DNA of 64,000 nucleotides, from positions 124,001-188,000 of the forward strand of contig DASRBN010000033.1 in the NCBI GenBank assembly GCA_035653615.1, given 5' to 3'. The stretch comes from Ktedonobacteraceae bacterium. Lineage in GTDB: Bacteria; Chloroflexota; Ktedonobacteria; Ktedonobacterales; Ktedonobacteraceae. The notes under the pieces were generated by a model, which searched no databases, was not told where the DNA came from, and was given only the letters and a program-made list of their open reading frames with translations. The position numbers and the translations under genes are program-made. This document shows positions 27,394-35,990 of the stretch, piece after piece. Numbering within the stretch: the first letter of the stretch is position 1; every line of letters starts with the position of its first letter.

Positions 27394-28448
27394 CTTTCAG
27401 TGTTTCTGTCTCTCCACAACCTCCACGCCTCATCTTGCGCTTCCGGCACGTAAGAGAGCAACAGCCTTCCAGGCCCCTCGATGCAAAATTCACCCAGGCC
27501 AGCCGGCACTACTATTGTCTGTCCCGGCGAAAAAACCTCACCGTATTCAAAATTCTTCCCGTATCGTATCGCTCCTTGCGCGCCAAGCGAGGAAAGAATA
27601 ATGCAACTGCCCCGTGTCTTATCCTTCATATAGCCGTGAGGGGTATCGTGTTGAAAGATCAGTTCGCGAGTTACAAAATATGGACATGCTACCAGGCAGC
27701 GTTCGGTATAGCCTGTGCCACCCGCCATAATGGCAGGTTGTACCTTCACAGAGGGCGATTGTTCATAGCGGGAAACATTCAAAGCCTGTTCGATATGCAG
27801 TTCGCGCGTTTTACCCGCGGCATCTTTGCGCCCATAATCATACATGCGATAGGTGATATCAGAGTATTCCTGCACCTCGTACAGCAGCACGCCCGCGCCA
27901 ATCGCATGCACCGTCCCGGCTGGCACAAAGATCACATCGCCGGCTGCCACTGTTTCATGATGCAGCAGTTCCTCCAGCCTCACGCTTTCAATGGCCTGCT
28001 GCACCTCATCTCGTGATGTACGCGCCTTGAAGCCATGTACAACCGTCGCGCCCGGCTCCGCGTCCAGCACGTACCAGAACTCCGTCTTGCCCAGTTTGCC
28101 CTGCTCAAAACGCGCTGCATACTCATCATCCGGGTGTACCTGTACCGATAATTTATCGTTAGCATCGATAAACTTTGCCAGCAAGGGGAAACGCTTACCA
28201 ACCATCGCCACGCACTGCTCGCCCAGAAGGTCTGTGCCCAGTTCCTCCACCAGCGCCTTCAACGTCATTCCCGCGTATGGTTCGTTCTGCGCAATCGTAT
28301 TCAGTTCTGTTTCCCAGGATTCCCCAATTGCCTTATGGGCTGGAAGGCACTTCCAGCCATTCTGCTCCAGTCGTCTTCCACCCCAGATTGTCTCATGTAA
28401 AGAAGCTTCTAGCCGTATTGGATGTAAATAAAGATCATTAACTGGCAA
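27390..28448 (-). CDS. manA: Mannose-6-phosphate isomerase, class I
   Basis: Interconverts fructose-6-phosphate and mannose-6-phosphate. Zinc/active-site signatures visible are SVQVHPDDEYA, then KTEFWYVL, PAGTVHAIG and LLYEVQEYSDITYRMYD. The cupin fold covers the protein. Together with the guanylyltransferase at 1.1 kb it feeds GDP-mannose. The start is not certain: TTG 28448 has GAGGG eight bases before it and overlaps the thioredoxin stop, suggesting coupling; TTG 28463 is the alternative. Confidence 0.88.
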   Translation of the reverse strand: MPVNDLYLHPIRLEASLHETIWGGRRLEQNGWKCLPAHKAIGESWETELNTIAQNEPYAGMTLKALVEELGTDLLGEQCVAMVGKRFPLLAKFIDANDKLSVQVHPDDEYAARFEQGKLGKTEFWYVLDAEPGATVVHGFKARTSRDEVQQAIESVRLEELLHHETVAAGDVIFVPAGTVHAIGAGVLLYEVQEYSDITYRMYDYGRKDAAGKTRELHIEQALNVSRYEQSPSVKVQPAIMAGGTGYTERCLVACPYFVTRELIFQHDTPHGYMKDKTRGSCIILSSLGAQGAIRYGKNFEYGEVFSPGQTIVVPAGLGEFCIEGPGRLLLSYVPEAQDEAWRLWRDRNTES

Positions 28449-28791
28449 GCAAGGTACCCTCAACCTGGCGGCGTAGTTTATCGCGCATCACGATCCCCTT
28501 AATGCGATTGATCTCCTGCCCATTCTTGAAGAAGATCACCGTCGGGATGCCATCCACATTCCACTGATTGGTCACATCTTCATTAGTATCTACATCCAGC
28601 TTGGCAAAAGTCACGCGCCCCTGGTACTCCTTGCTGATCGCCGCGAATTCTGGATCAAATATCTGGCACGAGCCGCTCCTCCCTGAGGAAAAATCGACCA
28701 CCACCATTTGTTGCGAGCTGAGCACCTTTTCGGCAAAATCCTGGCTCGTTACATCAATGTAACTCTCTGCGGGGTCTTTAGGGTCTGCCAT
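28438..28791 (-). CDS. Thioredoxin-like protein lacking the first active-site Cys
   Basis: 117 residues with a full thioredoxin fold pattern: VVDFSS, KLDVDTNEDV, the cis-Pro segment GIPTVIFFKNGQE. The active site, normally W-C-G-P-C, reads R38-S39-G40-S41-C42, so only the second Cys remains. It cannot do ordinary dithiol reduction; a chaperone, glutathione-dependent or binding role is possible. It is upstream of and overlaps manA. Confidence 0.82.
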   Translation of the reverse strand: MADPKDPAESYIDVTSQDFAEKVLSSQQMVVVDFSSGRSGSCQIFDPEFAAISKEYQGRVTFAKLDVDTNEDVTNQWNVDGIPTVIFFKNGQEINRIKGIVMRDKLRRQVEGTLLAS

Positions 28792-28891
28792 GATGTCCTC
28801 TTCATACTCTAATCTATCAAATCGACCTATCGGCTACTGTGCTAAAAGGGTACCACCCATGCTTTAGGATGTCAAGAAAATTTTAACAGCC

Positions 28892-30616
28892 TCAGGCGTT
28901 CAGGAGCAATTCTTCCGCATCCTCTATTACATACCGGTATCCTTGCTCCGTCAAGAAGAGTTGGCGATTGGCCGAAAATTCCTGGTCGCGCGTATCGCGT
29001 GTCACGATAGAATAGAAGTAAGCCAGCCCACCATCCTGCTTCGGGCGCAGGATGCGCCCCAGCCGCTGTGCCTCCTCCTGGCGCGAGCCAAAAGTACCTG
29101 ATACCTGGATCGCGACATTCGCGTCGGGTAGATCGATGGCGAAATTTGCCACCTTGCTTACCACCATACGCTTGATTTCACCACGCCGGAATTGCTCATA
29201 CAGTTTTTCACGCTGCGCGTTGGTAGTCTTCCCGGTTAGCAGCGGCGCATCCAGTTCCTCCGCCAGCAGCTTCAACTGGTCAATATACTGACCAATAATC
29301 AGCACCTGGTCATCGATGTGTCGTTCCGCCAGGTGTCGTGTAATGCTCAGCTTGGCCGGATTCTCCGCGGCCAGCCGGTATTTTTCGCGTTCTTCCGCCA
29401 CTGCGTAATTCAGTTGTTCGTCCTCGTTCATGCCCACCCGAATCTCGTGGCATTCGGCAGTCGCGATCCATCCCTGCCGCTCTAATTCGCGCCAGGGCAC
29501 ATCATACTTCTTCGGCCCAATGAGGCTGAATACATCTGCCTCGCGCCCATCTTCACGCACCAGTGTCGCCGTCAGGCCGAGGCGGCGGCGTGCCTGGATT
29601 TCCGCCGTAATGCGGAAAACCGGTGCGGGCAGCAGGTGTACCTCGTCATAGATGATCAGGCCCCAATCGTAGCTGGTAAAGAGCGCGAAATGCGGGTAAT
29701 CATCCTCTGAAATCTCCTCACTCTCCGGCCCTTTCCTTTTACCATTCACGCCGTGCTTGCGATACGTCAGAATCTGGTAGGTGCTGACGGTAATCGGGCA
29801 TATTTCTTTGCGGTCTCCCGTATATTCGCCGACCAGCTCCGGCGGTATGTCGGTCTTGTCCAGGATTTCTTGAATCCACTGGCGTACCGCGATTGTATTG
29901 GGGGTAAGGATCAATGTGGCCCGCTGTATATCGCTCATCGTGGCCAGGCCCACAATCGTTTTGCCCGCACCACATGGCAGCACCACCACTCCGCTGCCGC
30001 CGCTAGGAGCGCCACCCGCGTAAAATGCCGCCGAGGCCGCGTACTGGTAGGCGCGCGGCGCGAAAGCTTTTCCCTCGGCTGTGACCGGCAGCAGTTTCAT
30101 AGGAAGCGGCGAGCCATCGGTATAGCCTGCCAGGTCTTCAGCCGGGAAACCAATATGAATCAGCGCCTGCTTGATATGCCCCCGCCGCGACGCATCGACC
30201 TGGATCGTATGGCTATTCAGCTGGCGCAGCAAGAAAGGTTGCGTGCGCCTGTGATGCATCACCTCAGCAATCAAGGCCGCATCTTCGGAAATCAGCAGCA
30301 GCGCCTCACCCTCACGAATCAATTTGAGACGCCCGTAGCGACTGATATATTCACGAATATCCACGATAATGTTTGAGGGAATATCATATTTGCTGTACTG
30401 CCGCAGCAATTCAAGAATTGTTTGCGCATTCATACCCCCGGCTGCAGCGTTCCAGAGCGAGAGGGGTGAAAGCCGGTAGGTATGGATGTGTTCGGGCGAT
30501 TTTTCCAGTTCCGCGAACTGTGCCAGCGCATCTCTTGCCTCGGCGTGTAATGGATGATCGACTTCCAACAAGATGGTGCGGTCGCTCTGTACAATGATAG
30601 GGTTATTTGGATTCAT
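28892..30616 (-). CDS. XPB/Rad25-family DNA helicase
   Basis: 574 residues. The N-terminal 190 residues form the XPB damage-recognition-like region. The ATPase core has PCGAGKT (214-220), IIYDEVHLLPA (DEVH box), LGLTATLVREDGRE including the RED motif, and motif VI QEEAQRLGRILRP. XPB opens DNA in nucleotide-excision repair and transcription in eukaryotes. Bacterial members, as in Mycobacterium, are 3'-5' helicases of unsettled role. GAGGAAGT precedes ATG. It follows the hydrolase-like gene by 7 bases on the same strand. Confidence 0.92.
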   Translation of the reverse strand: MNPNNPIIVQSDRTILLEVDHPLHAEARDALAQFAELEKSPEHIHTYRLSPLSLWNAAAGGMNAQTILELLRQYSKYDIPSNIIVDIREYISRYGRLKLIREGEALLLISEDAALIAEVMHHRRTQPFLLRQLNSHTIQVDASRRGHIKQALIHIGFPAEDLAGYTDGSPLPMKLLPVTAEGKAFAPRAYQYAASAAFYAGGAPSGGSGVVVLPCGAGKTIVGLATMSDIQRATLILTPNTIAVRQWIQEILDKTDIPPELVGEYTGDRKEICPITVSTYQILTYRKHGVNGKRKGPESEEISEDDYPHFALFTSYDWGLIIYDEVHLLPAPVFRITAEIQARRRLGLTATLVREDGREADVFSLIGPKKYDVPWRELERQGWIATAECHEIRVGMNEDEQLNYAVAEEREKYRLAAENPAKLSITRHLAERHIDDQVLIIGQYIDQLKLLAEELDAPLLTGKTTNAQREKLYEQFRRGEIKRMVVSKVANFAIDLPDANVAIQVSGTFGSRQEEAQRLGRILRPKQDGGLAYFYSIVTRDTRDQEFSANRQLFLTEQGYRYVIEDAEELLLNA

Positions 30617-30623
30617 ACTTCCT

Positions 30624-31316
30624 CTAGACTCCCGGCATATTCGCCCATGCCTGAATATATTTCAAAATGGTCGTTACTGCTGCCTCTTCATAATTGCGCA
30701 TCAGGTGGCGCGCCCCCATAATTACTTTAATACCCTTAGGACCTTTGAGTTGCTCGACAAACGGTTCCAGTTTATAGAGCGGGCAAAGCTCGTCAAATTC
30801 GCTCGTGACGAACAACTTCGGGCGCTCGAATGCTTTAGGAAGTCCACCCTCTGCCCTGAAAAGTGGCACGCTAATCGCTACAACCGTCCGTACGCGAACA
30901 TCGAATGGCGCGTAAAGAAGAGCGATATATGCGCCAAAACCGTGGCCAATAATGCCAACCTTGGCCGGATTTCCCCCCGGCTGTGCCAGTAGACAATCGA
31001 CCGCTCCGGCAAGGTCGAGTGGCTCCAGGCGTCCATCTGTTGGTTGCCCCTGGCTTTTGCCTACCCCACGAAAATTGAATCGCAACGCCATCATCCCGGC
31101 AGCAGCCAGCTGCCGTGCCAGTGCGACCGTCAATACATCGTTCATATCGCTGCTGGCCGGTTGCGGGTGGCACAAAACAATTAACGGCGCATTTTCCACC
31201 CGTGCAGCTTTATGGAGTACTCCTTCCAGGAGAAATGAAGGCTGGCCCTTACTCTGAAAGGTGATCGGTCTCTCCACAGGCTCTCCTGAAGCTTCCCCGG
31301 CTGGCAATGAGGTCAT
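30624..31316 (-). CDS. Alpha/beta-hydrolase-fold protein without the nucleophile Ser
   Basis: 230 residues. Resembles the dienelactone-hydrolase-like group: LCHPQPASSDMN near 48, RFNFRGVGKSQG near 79, and a His near the C-terminus. The nucleophile elbow reads GHGFG (124-128); Gly replaces the usual Ser or Cys. The protein is therefore unlikely to be a standard esterase. It lies directly upstream of XPB with a 7-base gap, so it may be a repair-linked binding protein or simply a passenger gene (inference). Confidence 0.78.
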   Translation of the reverse strand: MTSLPAGEASGEPVERPITFQSKGQPSFLLEGVLHKAARVENAPLIVLCHPQPASSDMNDVLTVALARQLAAAGMMALRFNFRGVGKSQGQPTDGRLEPLDLAGAVDCLLAQPGGNPAKVGIIGHGFGAYIALLYAPFDVRVRTVVAISVPLFRAEGGLPKAFERPKLFVTSEFDELCPLYKLEPFVEQLKGPKGIKVIMGARHLMRNYEEAAVTTILKYIQAWANMPGV

Positions 31317-32327
31317 CTACTCCCTTTCTTCTCACTTTACCCGTGTCATACTGTAACTCTGTTAATCTTATCGCAGCAAGCGCCATGCGTCAACTGGCAA
31401 CTGAGCCGTTCAAAATCCTGTAGGGACAGCGTCTGGTGCCTGTCTTCCTCAGGACTTAGAACATGTTAATAACAATACATGTTATTCGTTTGAATACATG
31501 TAACCTTAACAATTTTGTAGGAATGTGTTGAATTTGTATCGACAAAGCCTTTTCATATGCCTCTAAGGATGTTATACTGATTACTAAGTAGCGCGTTGCG
31601 TATTTTTTAACTACGATTTGTCTGAATTGTCTATCTCAGGCTCGCATCTCCTGCCCGGTACAGTGAAATGTAGCGGCACCCTTGTGAGAACCGTGTCCGA
31701 GCGACAGGTGATCAAGCAGGATGGCTAGATAAAGGCAAAGCGTAGATATCTGACAGCGCTGCATACCTGGATGTAGTACGATCGCTAAGAGAGGGTATTT
31801 ATAAAGGGCGGTGTGCAAGTCTAACACGCTTGTGCGCTCCATGCAGAAGGGGAATCCTTGTGTCGAACCCGGTTTTTTGATTCCCGATCCTCTCCCTGTG
31901 ATTTCTACCTGGGTGGCTCCTTTTGAGGGGTAAAAGGTCTCACCAGGTTTTGTACTGAAAGCATCGTACAAACAAGAGGCATCTCCTCTCGTTCTGCCTG
32001 AGTGCGCAGCACTCGATGTGACGGAGTGCGGATTCGCGTGGCGTGCAGATGTGGAGAGAGTCGATTCATCGCACTCGTGACTCCGGCGCTAGCCAGATGC
32101 GAAAGGACCAGGCAGAGTGGATAGATGCCGACCACCGACCTGCCGGGGATGATCCGCGCGTGGGAAGTTTTTAATAATCCGGATTCCTGTTGCTCAAAAG
32201 CCAGGATCATTAGATTTGTCCTGGCAAATCTTCTTCAGCAGCCGGTAGTTGTAAGGCGGTCAAGCCTACATCGCCTGTCAGAGATTGGGCCTGCGCAAGC
32301 GGTCGCCCTACAAGTGGAGGCAAGATA
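31317..32327 (+). other. Gene-free, strongly structured kilobase; candidate large RNA or long leader
   Basis: No credible gene. An extended -10 box (TGTTATACT, TATACT at 31573) could start a plus-strand transcript near 31585. Three ACATGTTA/ACATGTAA boxes at 31461, 31477 and 31496 lie upstream. Hairpins beyond include GTGTGCAAG/CTTGTGCGC (31811-31835), GGGAATC/GATTCCC (31850-31886), a multi-part domain closed by GGCATCT/AGATGCC and CTGCCTG/CAGGCAG (31978-32129), GAGTGC/GCACTC (31999-32014) and AGATTTG/CAAATCT (32212-32231). The downstream gene is a receiver-GGDEF protein. Confidence 0.4.
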
Positions 32328-33401
32328 TTGATAGCCAACATTTTAGTCGTCGAGGACGAGCAATTGATAGCTCGGTTGCTCAAGGAAACGCTGCAGATAG
32401 AAGGATATCAAGTCGTAACCGTCCAAAACGGCGAAGATGCTGTAACAATTGCTTTGCGAGAAACTCCTCATCTCATTATCCTGGATATGATGCTGCCTGG
32501 TATCGATGGCTATGAAGTCGCCCATCGTTTGCGCTCCCATCCTAAATGCATCCACATCCCTATTATCGTGCTCAGTGCTTTAAGCGAACCGGAAGATAAG
32601 GTACGAGCTTTTGAAATCGGCGTTGATGATTATGTTACAAAACCTTTCAATACCGATGAACTGCTTGCTCGTATCCGTTCGCAGCTGCGCCGCGTGCAGC
32701 AAAATTTCCTTTCCCCGCTGATCGGCCTGCCCGGTGGTTTTCAGGTCGAATTAGCCATCAATCACAAGCTCAATAGCCTGGAACCCTGGAGTATCCTCTA
32801 CCTGGACCTCGATAACTTCAAAGCTTTTAACGATGTCTATGGTTTTCTTACCGGCAACGATATGATTCGCCTCGTCGGGCGCATCTGCCAGCGCACAGTG
32901 CGCGAATATGGCAATCCCGATGATTTCGTCGGTCATATCGGCGGCGATGACTTCGTCATTGTAACTACTCCTGACCGCGTCAATACCCTCTGCCTGCACA
33001 TCAGCGCGCGCTACAAAGAAGAGAGCGCCATGTTCTATCATCCTGAAGATCTCAAACGTGGCTCAATTAGTGGTGTCGATCGGAAAGGCCGCTCCTACCA
33101 GTTTCCTCTGGTCTCGCTATCAATTGGCGTCGTCAATAATCCGCATACTATGCAGGAAGTCAGTTATCTGGCAGCCGAGGCCAAATATCATGCCAAGCAG
33201 TCCAGCGATAACGTCTACCATATCACGCCACGCCGCGATCCCATTAATCCCGAGCCCCCTAATGCTTCGCGTTTTTCATCATCGATGCACCTGCCGCCTT
33301 CTCTGGCGCAGTTTACATGCCCCCACTCTGAACGCGACTCCGGCCCCCTGTACGAAATCGAAGACAGCCCCCTCGCAAAATACGGCCAAAAAGTCTATTG
33401 A
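32328..33401 (+). CDS. Response regulator with GGDEF (diguanylate cyclase) domain
   Basis: 357 residues. The receiver domain (1-120) has the acidic pair at Glu9-Asp10, phosphoacceptor Asp53 in LDMMLPG, and Lys105 in TKPF. The GGDEF domain (140-310) has GGDDF at 205-209, an accepted active variant, and LDLDNFK for nucleotide and metal binding. No EAL domain. It should make cyclic di-GMP on phosphorylation. The last 45 residues are Pro/Ser-rich and probably disordered. Start TTG 32328 with GGAGG seven bases upstream. A long structured region precedes it. Confidence 0.88.
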   Translation: MIANILVVEDEQLIARLLKETLQIEGYQVVTVQNGEDAVTIALRETPHLIILDMMLPGIDGYEVAHRLRSHPKCIHIPIIVLSALSEPEDKVRAFEIGVDDYVTKPFNTDELLARIRSQLRRVQQNFLSPLIGLPGGFQVELAINHKLNSLEPWSILYLDLDNFKAFNDVYGFLTGNDMIRLVGRICQRTVREYGNPDDFVGHIGGDDFVIVTTPDRVNTLCLHISARYKEESAMFYHPEDLKRGSISGVDRKGRSYQFPLVSLSIGVVNNPHTMQEVSYLAAEAKYHAKQSSDNVYHITPRRDPINPEPPNASRFSSSMHLPPSLAQFTCPHSERDSGPLYEIEDSPLAKYGQKVY

Positions 33402-33490
33402 CCTGAAGGAACTGCTCCCTCCAAAAACCCTTGCGGTCGCCATGATTCCTGTGCTATCCTGGAATCAAGGCATTTTATTCACTCAGAAAA

Positions 33491-33916
33491 GTGGTGATCA
33501 TCACGGATTTACAAGACAAAGAAACAGAATTTATCTTCAGCGAGGAAGCGGATCAGGCCAGGCGTATGGCAGTGCGTGAAAATGCAAAACATATCATGCA
33601 GGAAAGTGGCCTCGCCGAAATGCTGAAAACCATCAATAGAAGCGCTCTTAAGGGCCGGGGGAATTTTGAGGAATTCGACTCCATGATCCTGCTCCGTTGG
33701 GGTACAGGCTACACGCGCCGTCATATGTGGATCGAAATCAACGGCAACACCATCCGCTTCAGGTTGACCCCGCATCGCAAATGTGACATCGCGGCCCCAT
33801 TGTGCGACGGCGAGTATCATACATTCACCACCGCCATGTGGGCCAATCGTACCCTCCTGCAAGCTGAACTGAATAAATACTACGCGAAGCCGGTACCTGA
33901 AACATCCTCAGATTAA
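33491..33916 (+). CDS. Conserved-looking protein of unknown function
   Basis: 141 residues, starting with GTG 33491 (a second GTG follows at once). There is no strong ribosome site. The N-terminal half is helical and charged (ENAKHIMQESGLAEMLKTIN); the C-terminal half has beta-strand patterns with WGTGYTRRHMWIEINGNTIRF. No family recognised, no signal or membrane segment. It is 89 bases after the GGDEF gene on the same strand. Confidence 0.5.
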   Translation: MVIITDLQDKETEFIFSEEADQARRMAVRENAKHIMQESGLAEMLKTINRSALKGRGNFEEFDSMILLRWGTGYTRRHMWIEINGNTIRFRLTPHRKCDIAAPLCDGEYHTFTTAMWANRTLLQAELNKYYAKPVPETSSD

Positions 33917-33925
33917 CCGAACGGC

Positions 33926-34624
33926 TCATGACAAAGGCTCCAGATCGAGTACCCGAACAGCACCAATACTGTGCAAAACAGTATTGATGGCTTTATAATT
34001 CTGATCGGCATAAAAATCCTGGCGATGCGTCTCGTCCGGCCAACTGAGGAGATTCAAGAAAACCTGGCCGTATGTGGGTAAAGACGATGCAGATTCCTCA
34101 TGCTCATCCTTCAGCCTTGACGACAGAACATCTGCCCCCGATAGAGAGTCTGGCAAGGAAGTATCTTCACTTCTGCCACGCGCTAAAAACGCAAAAGCCA
34201 GTACCGGTTCCATAGCCTGGCGGCGCAAGCTCTCAATCCAGGCGCGTTCTATACGATCGGCCTGCTCAGATCGTATAGTGGCAATATGCACTGCCGCAAT
34301 ATTGGGTTGCGCCGAGGGGCGACTATAGCCCCAAAGGTAATGCATCAACCATTGTTCTGGCGGTGCCGTCAGGAGTTCTCTATCTGATGCTAACAAAAGA
34401 TTGCGGGGGCTATAACGCGCCTGTGCTTTCTGCCACAATTCCTCGTCCTCCCAGCTCGTTAGTAGAGCATAATAAGAGTGCGCCTGCTCCCTGCTGTGAT
34501 AAAAGCGCGCATTCATCAGCCCCGGCGCGTTGCGTACCGTCTCTAAAATCAAGCGCATGCGCGTCGTGACATCTGCAGCCTTGTTTGGCGAGGTATGCGC
34601 TAATGTGACTATCAGTAATTCCAT
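33926..34624 (-). CDS. Duplicated antibiotic-biosynthesis-monooxygenase-like (dimeric alpha-beta barrel) protein
   Basis: 232 residues that appear to contain two ABM-like ferredoxin-fold halves. The first has NAPGLMNARFYHSREQAHSYYALLTSWED and the second GQVFLNLLSWPDE with YKAINTVLHSIGAVRVLDLEP. Such domains bind small ligands or haem or act as cofactor-free oxygenases, but no specific activity can be named. The start is ATG 34624; upstream in-frame codons lack a better site. It is convergent with the gene at 33491. Confidence 0.5.
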   Translation of the reverse strand: MELLIVTLAHTSPNKAADVTTRMRLILETVRNAPGLMNARFYHSREQAHSYYALLTSWEDEELWQKAQARYSPRNLLLASDRELLTAPPEQWLMHYLWGYSRPSAQPNIAAVHIATIRSEQADRIERAWIESLRRQAMEPVLAFAFLARGRSEDTSLPDSLSGADVLSSRLKDEHEESASSLPTYGQVFLNLLSWPDETHRQDFYADQNYKAINTVLHSIGAVRVLDLEPLS

Positions 34625-34795
34625 TGCTCGCTCACTCCGCTCGTTATTACTAATCTCTAGCATGACATAGCAAGACCTGGTTGTCAACGCTATCAGGCAA
34701 GATATTTATCGATTGCCGACCTTGAGTCTTCCCCCTCGCAGTGCGTATATTACGTGCATACAGGCATAAGTACTTTTGAGTACGAGATAAAAACT

Positions 34796-35839
34796 ATGAC
34801 AAACACCCGGCCGGATGAATTTGAACTCATAGCTCGCCTGACGCAAGGTCTTTCCTCGCGTCCAGATGTTGACCAATCGGTAGGCGACGATTGCGCCGTC
34901 CTCGACATGGGCGGAAATATGCAACTCCTGGCAACCTGCGACAGCCAGGTCGAGGATGTGCATTTCACCTTCGCGACCTCCAGCCCGCGGGATATTGGGC
35001 GCAAGGCGCTGGCGATCAACATCAGTGATATCGCTGCCATGGGCGGCGAACCACGCTACGCCCTCATCTCGCTGATCCTGCCATCAAGAAAAACCTTTCG
35101 CCTGGAAGTGCTGGATGCTATCTATAGCGGCTTGCGTCAGGAAGCTGAGCAATTTAACGTAGCCATCGTTGGTGGAAACGTTGCTGGTACAGCCAGGCAT
35201 GAACATGCATCTTTGATCATTGATATCTCCCTCCTTGGCGCCGTCGAGCGCGGGCACGCCCTCTTGCGCAGTGGAGCACGCGCGGGTGATACCCTGTTCG
35301 TCACAGGCGCGCCCGGTGAATCCGCCGCCGGGCTATTCACCCTGCTCCACCCTGAGCTACCCTATCCATCGCAGGCAAGAGAGACAGCGCGTGCTATCTT
35401 TCGCGTTCCTCGTCCCCGCGTGCGCGAGGGGCGCATTCTCAGCAGTTTTGGCCCATCCATTGTGACGGCCATGCTCGATATCAGCGATGGATTAAGTGGC
35501 GATCTCCAGCACATCTGTGAGCGCAGCGGTGTTGGAGCGCGCGTCGTCGTTGCCCAATTGCCCCAATCCTCTGCCCTGCGCTCCATAGCAACCGTCGCAT
35601 CCCATGATCCACTCGATTGGATTTTAAACGGCGGCGAAGACTACGAACTGCTCTTCAGCGTCTCGCCCGGCCACGAAGAGACAGTCGTGAAAGCAGTGCA
35701 ATCGGCAACTGGAACACCGGTAACCGCCATCGGCACTATCTGCCCTCCTGAAGAAGGTATGAAGCTGGTATGGCCCGGTGGTCGTGAAGAGACTCTGGTT
35801 CCCAAAAGTTGGGATCACCTGAGGTCATCGAGTACATAA
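34796..35839 (+). CDS. thiL: Thiamine-monophosphate kinase
   Basis: 347 residues. Phosphorylates thiamine monophosphate to the active diphosphate. Signatures are FELIARL at the start, GDDCAVLD, the metal-binding DSQVEDVHF, NISDIAAMGGEPRYALISL and MLDISDGLSGDL. These also exclude the related selenide kinase SelD, which needs a Cys/Sec-rich N-terminal loop not seen here. The start is ATG 34796; a GTG 14 codons upstream is possible. The stop codon lies inside a perfect palindrome. Confidence 0.92.
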   Translation: MTNTRPDEFELIARLTQGLSSRPDVDQSVGDDCAVLDMGGNMQLLATCDSQVEDVHFTFATSSPRDIGRKALAINISDIAAMGGEPRYALISLILPSRKTFRLEVLDAIYSGLRQEAEQFNVAIVGGNVAGTARHEHASLIIDISLLGAVERGHALLRSGARAGDTLFVTGAPGESAAGLFTLLHPELPYPSQARETARAIFRVPRPRVREGRILSSFGPSIVTAMLDISDGLSGDLQHICERSGVGARVVVAQLPQSSALRSIATVASHDPLDWILNGGEDYELLFSVSPGHEETVVKAVQSATGTPVTAIGTICPPEEGMKLVWPGGREETLVPKSWDHLRSSST

Positions 35840-35888
35840 AGAAAACAGGGATCGCGGAGTGGTTCCTGTTTTCTTTATGTACTCGATG
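35826..35888. terminator. Perfect 24-bp palindrome after thiL, bidirectional terminator
   Basis: Arms 35826-35849 and 35865-35888 are exact complements around a 15-base loop. Each strand has a T-rich segment (TTTTCTTTAT) within the arm. It includes the thiL stop codon and sits between convergent genes. Confidence 0.65.
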
Positions 35889-35990
35889 GCAATATCCTGG
35901 TGCCTTTCCACCGGACTTTTTCGGGGTTGCGAGGATATGCTCCCCAGGGAGAAGCGGCAGGAACCAGGCTCCCGCTGGGGATTGAAACAA

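Noticed and set aside
31636-32210. Two overlapping minus-strand ORFs of about 100 residues
   Set aside because: No ribosome site, no recognisable protein pattern, and the DNA is dominated by RNA-like hairpins.
34796-35839. Selenide water dikinase (SelD) in support of the selenoprotein
   Set aside because: Motifs and length match ThiL; the Cys/Sec loop of SelD is absent.
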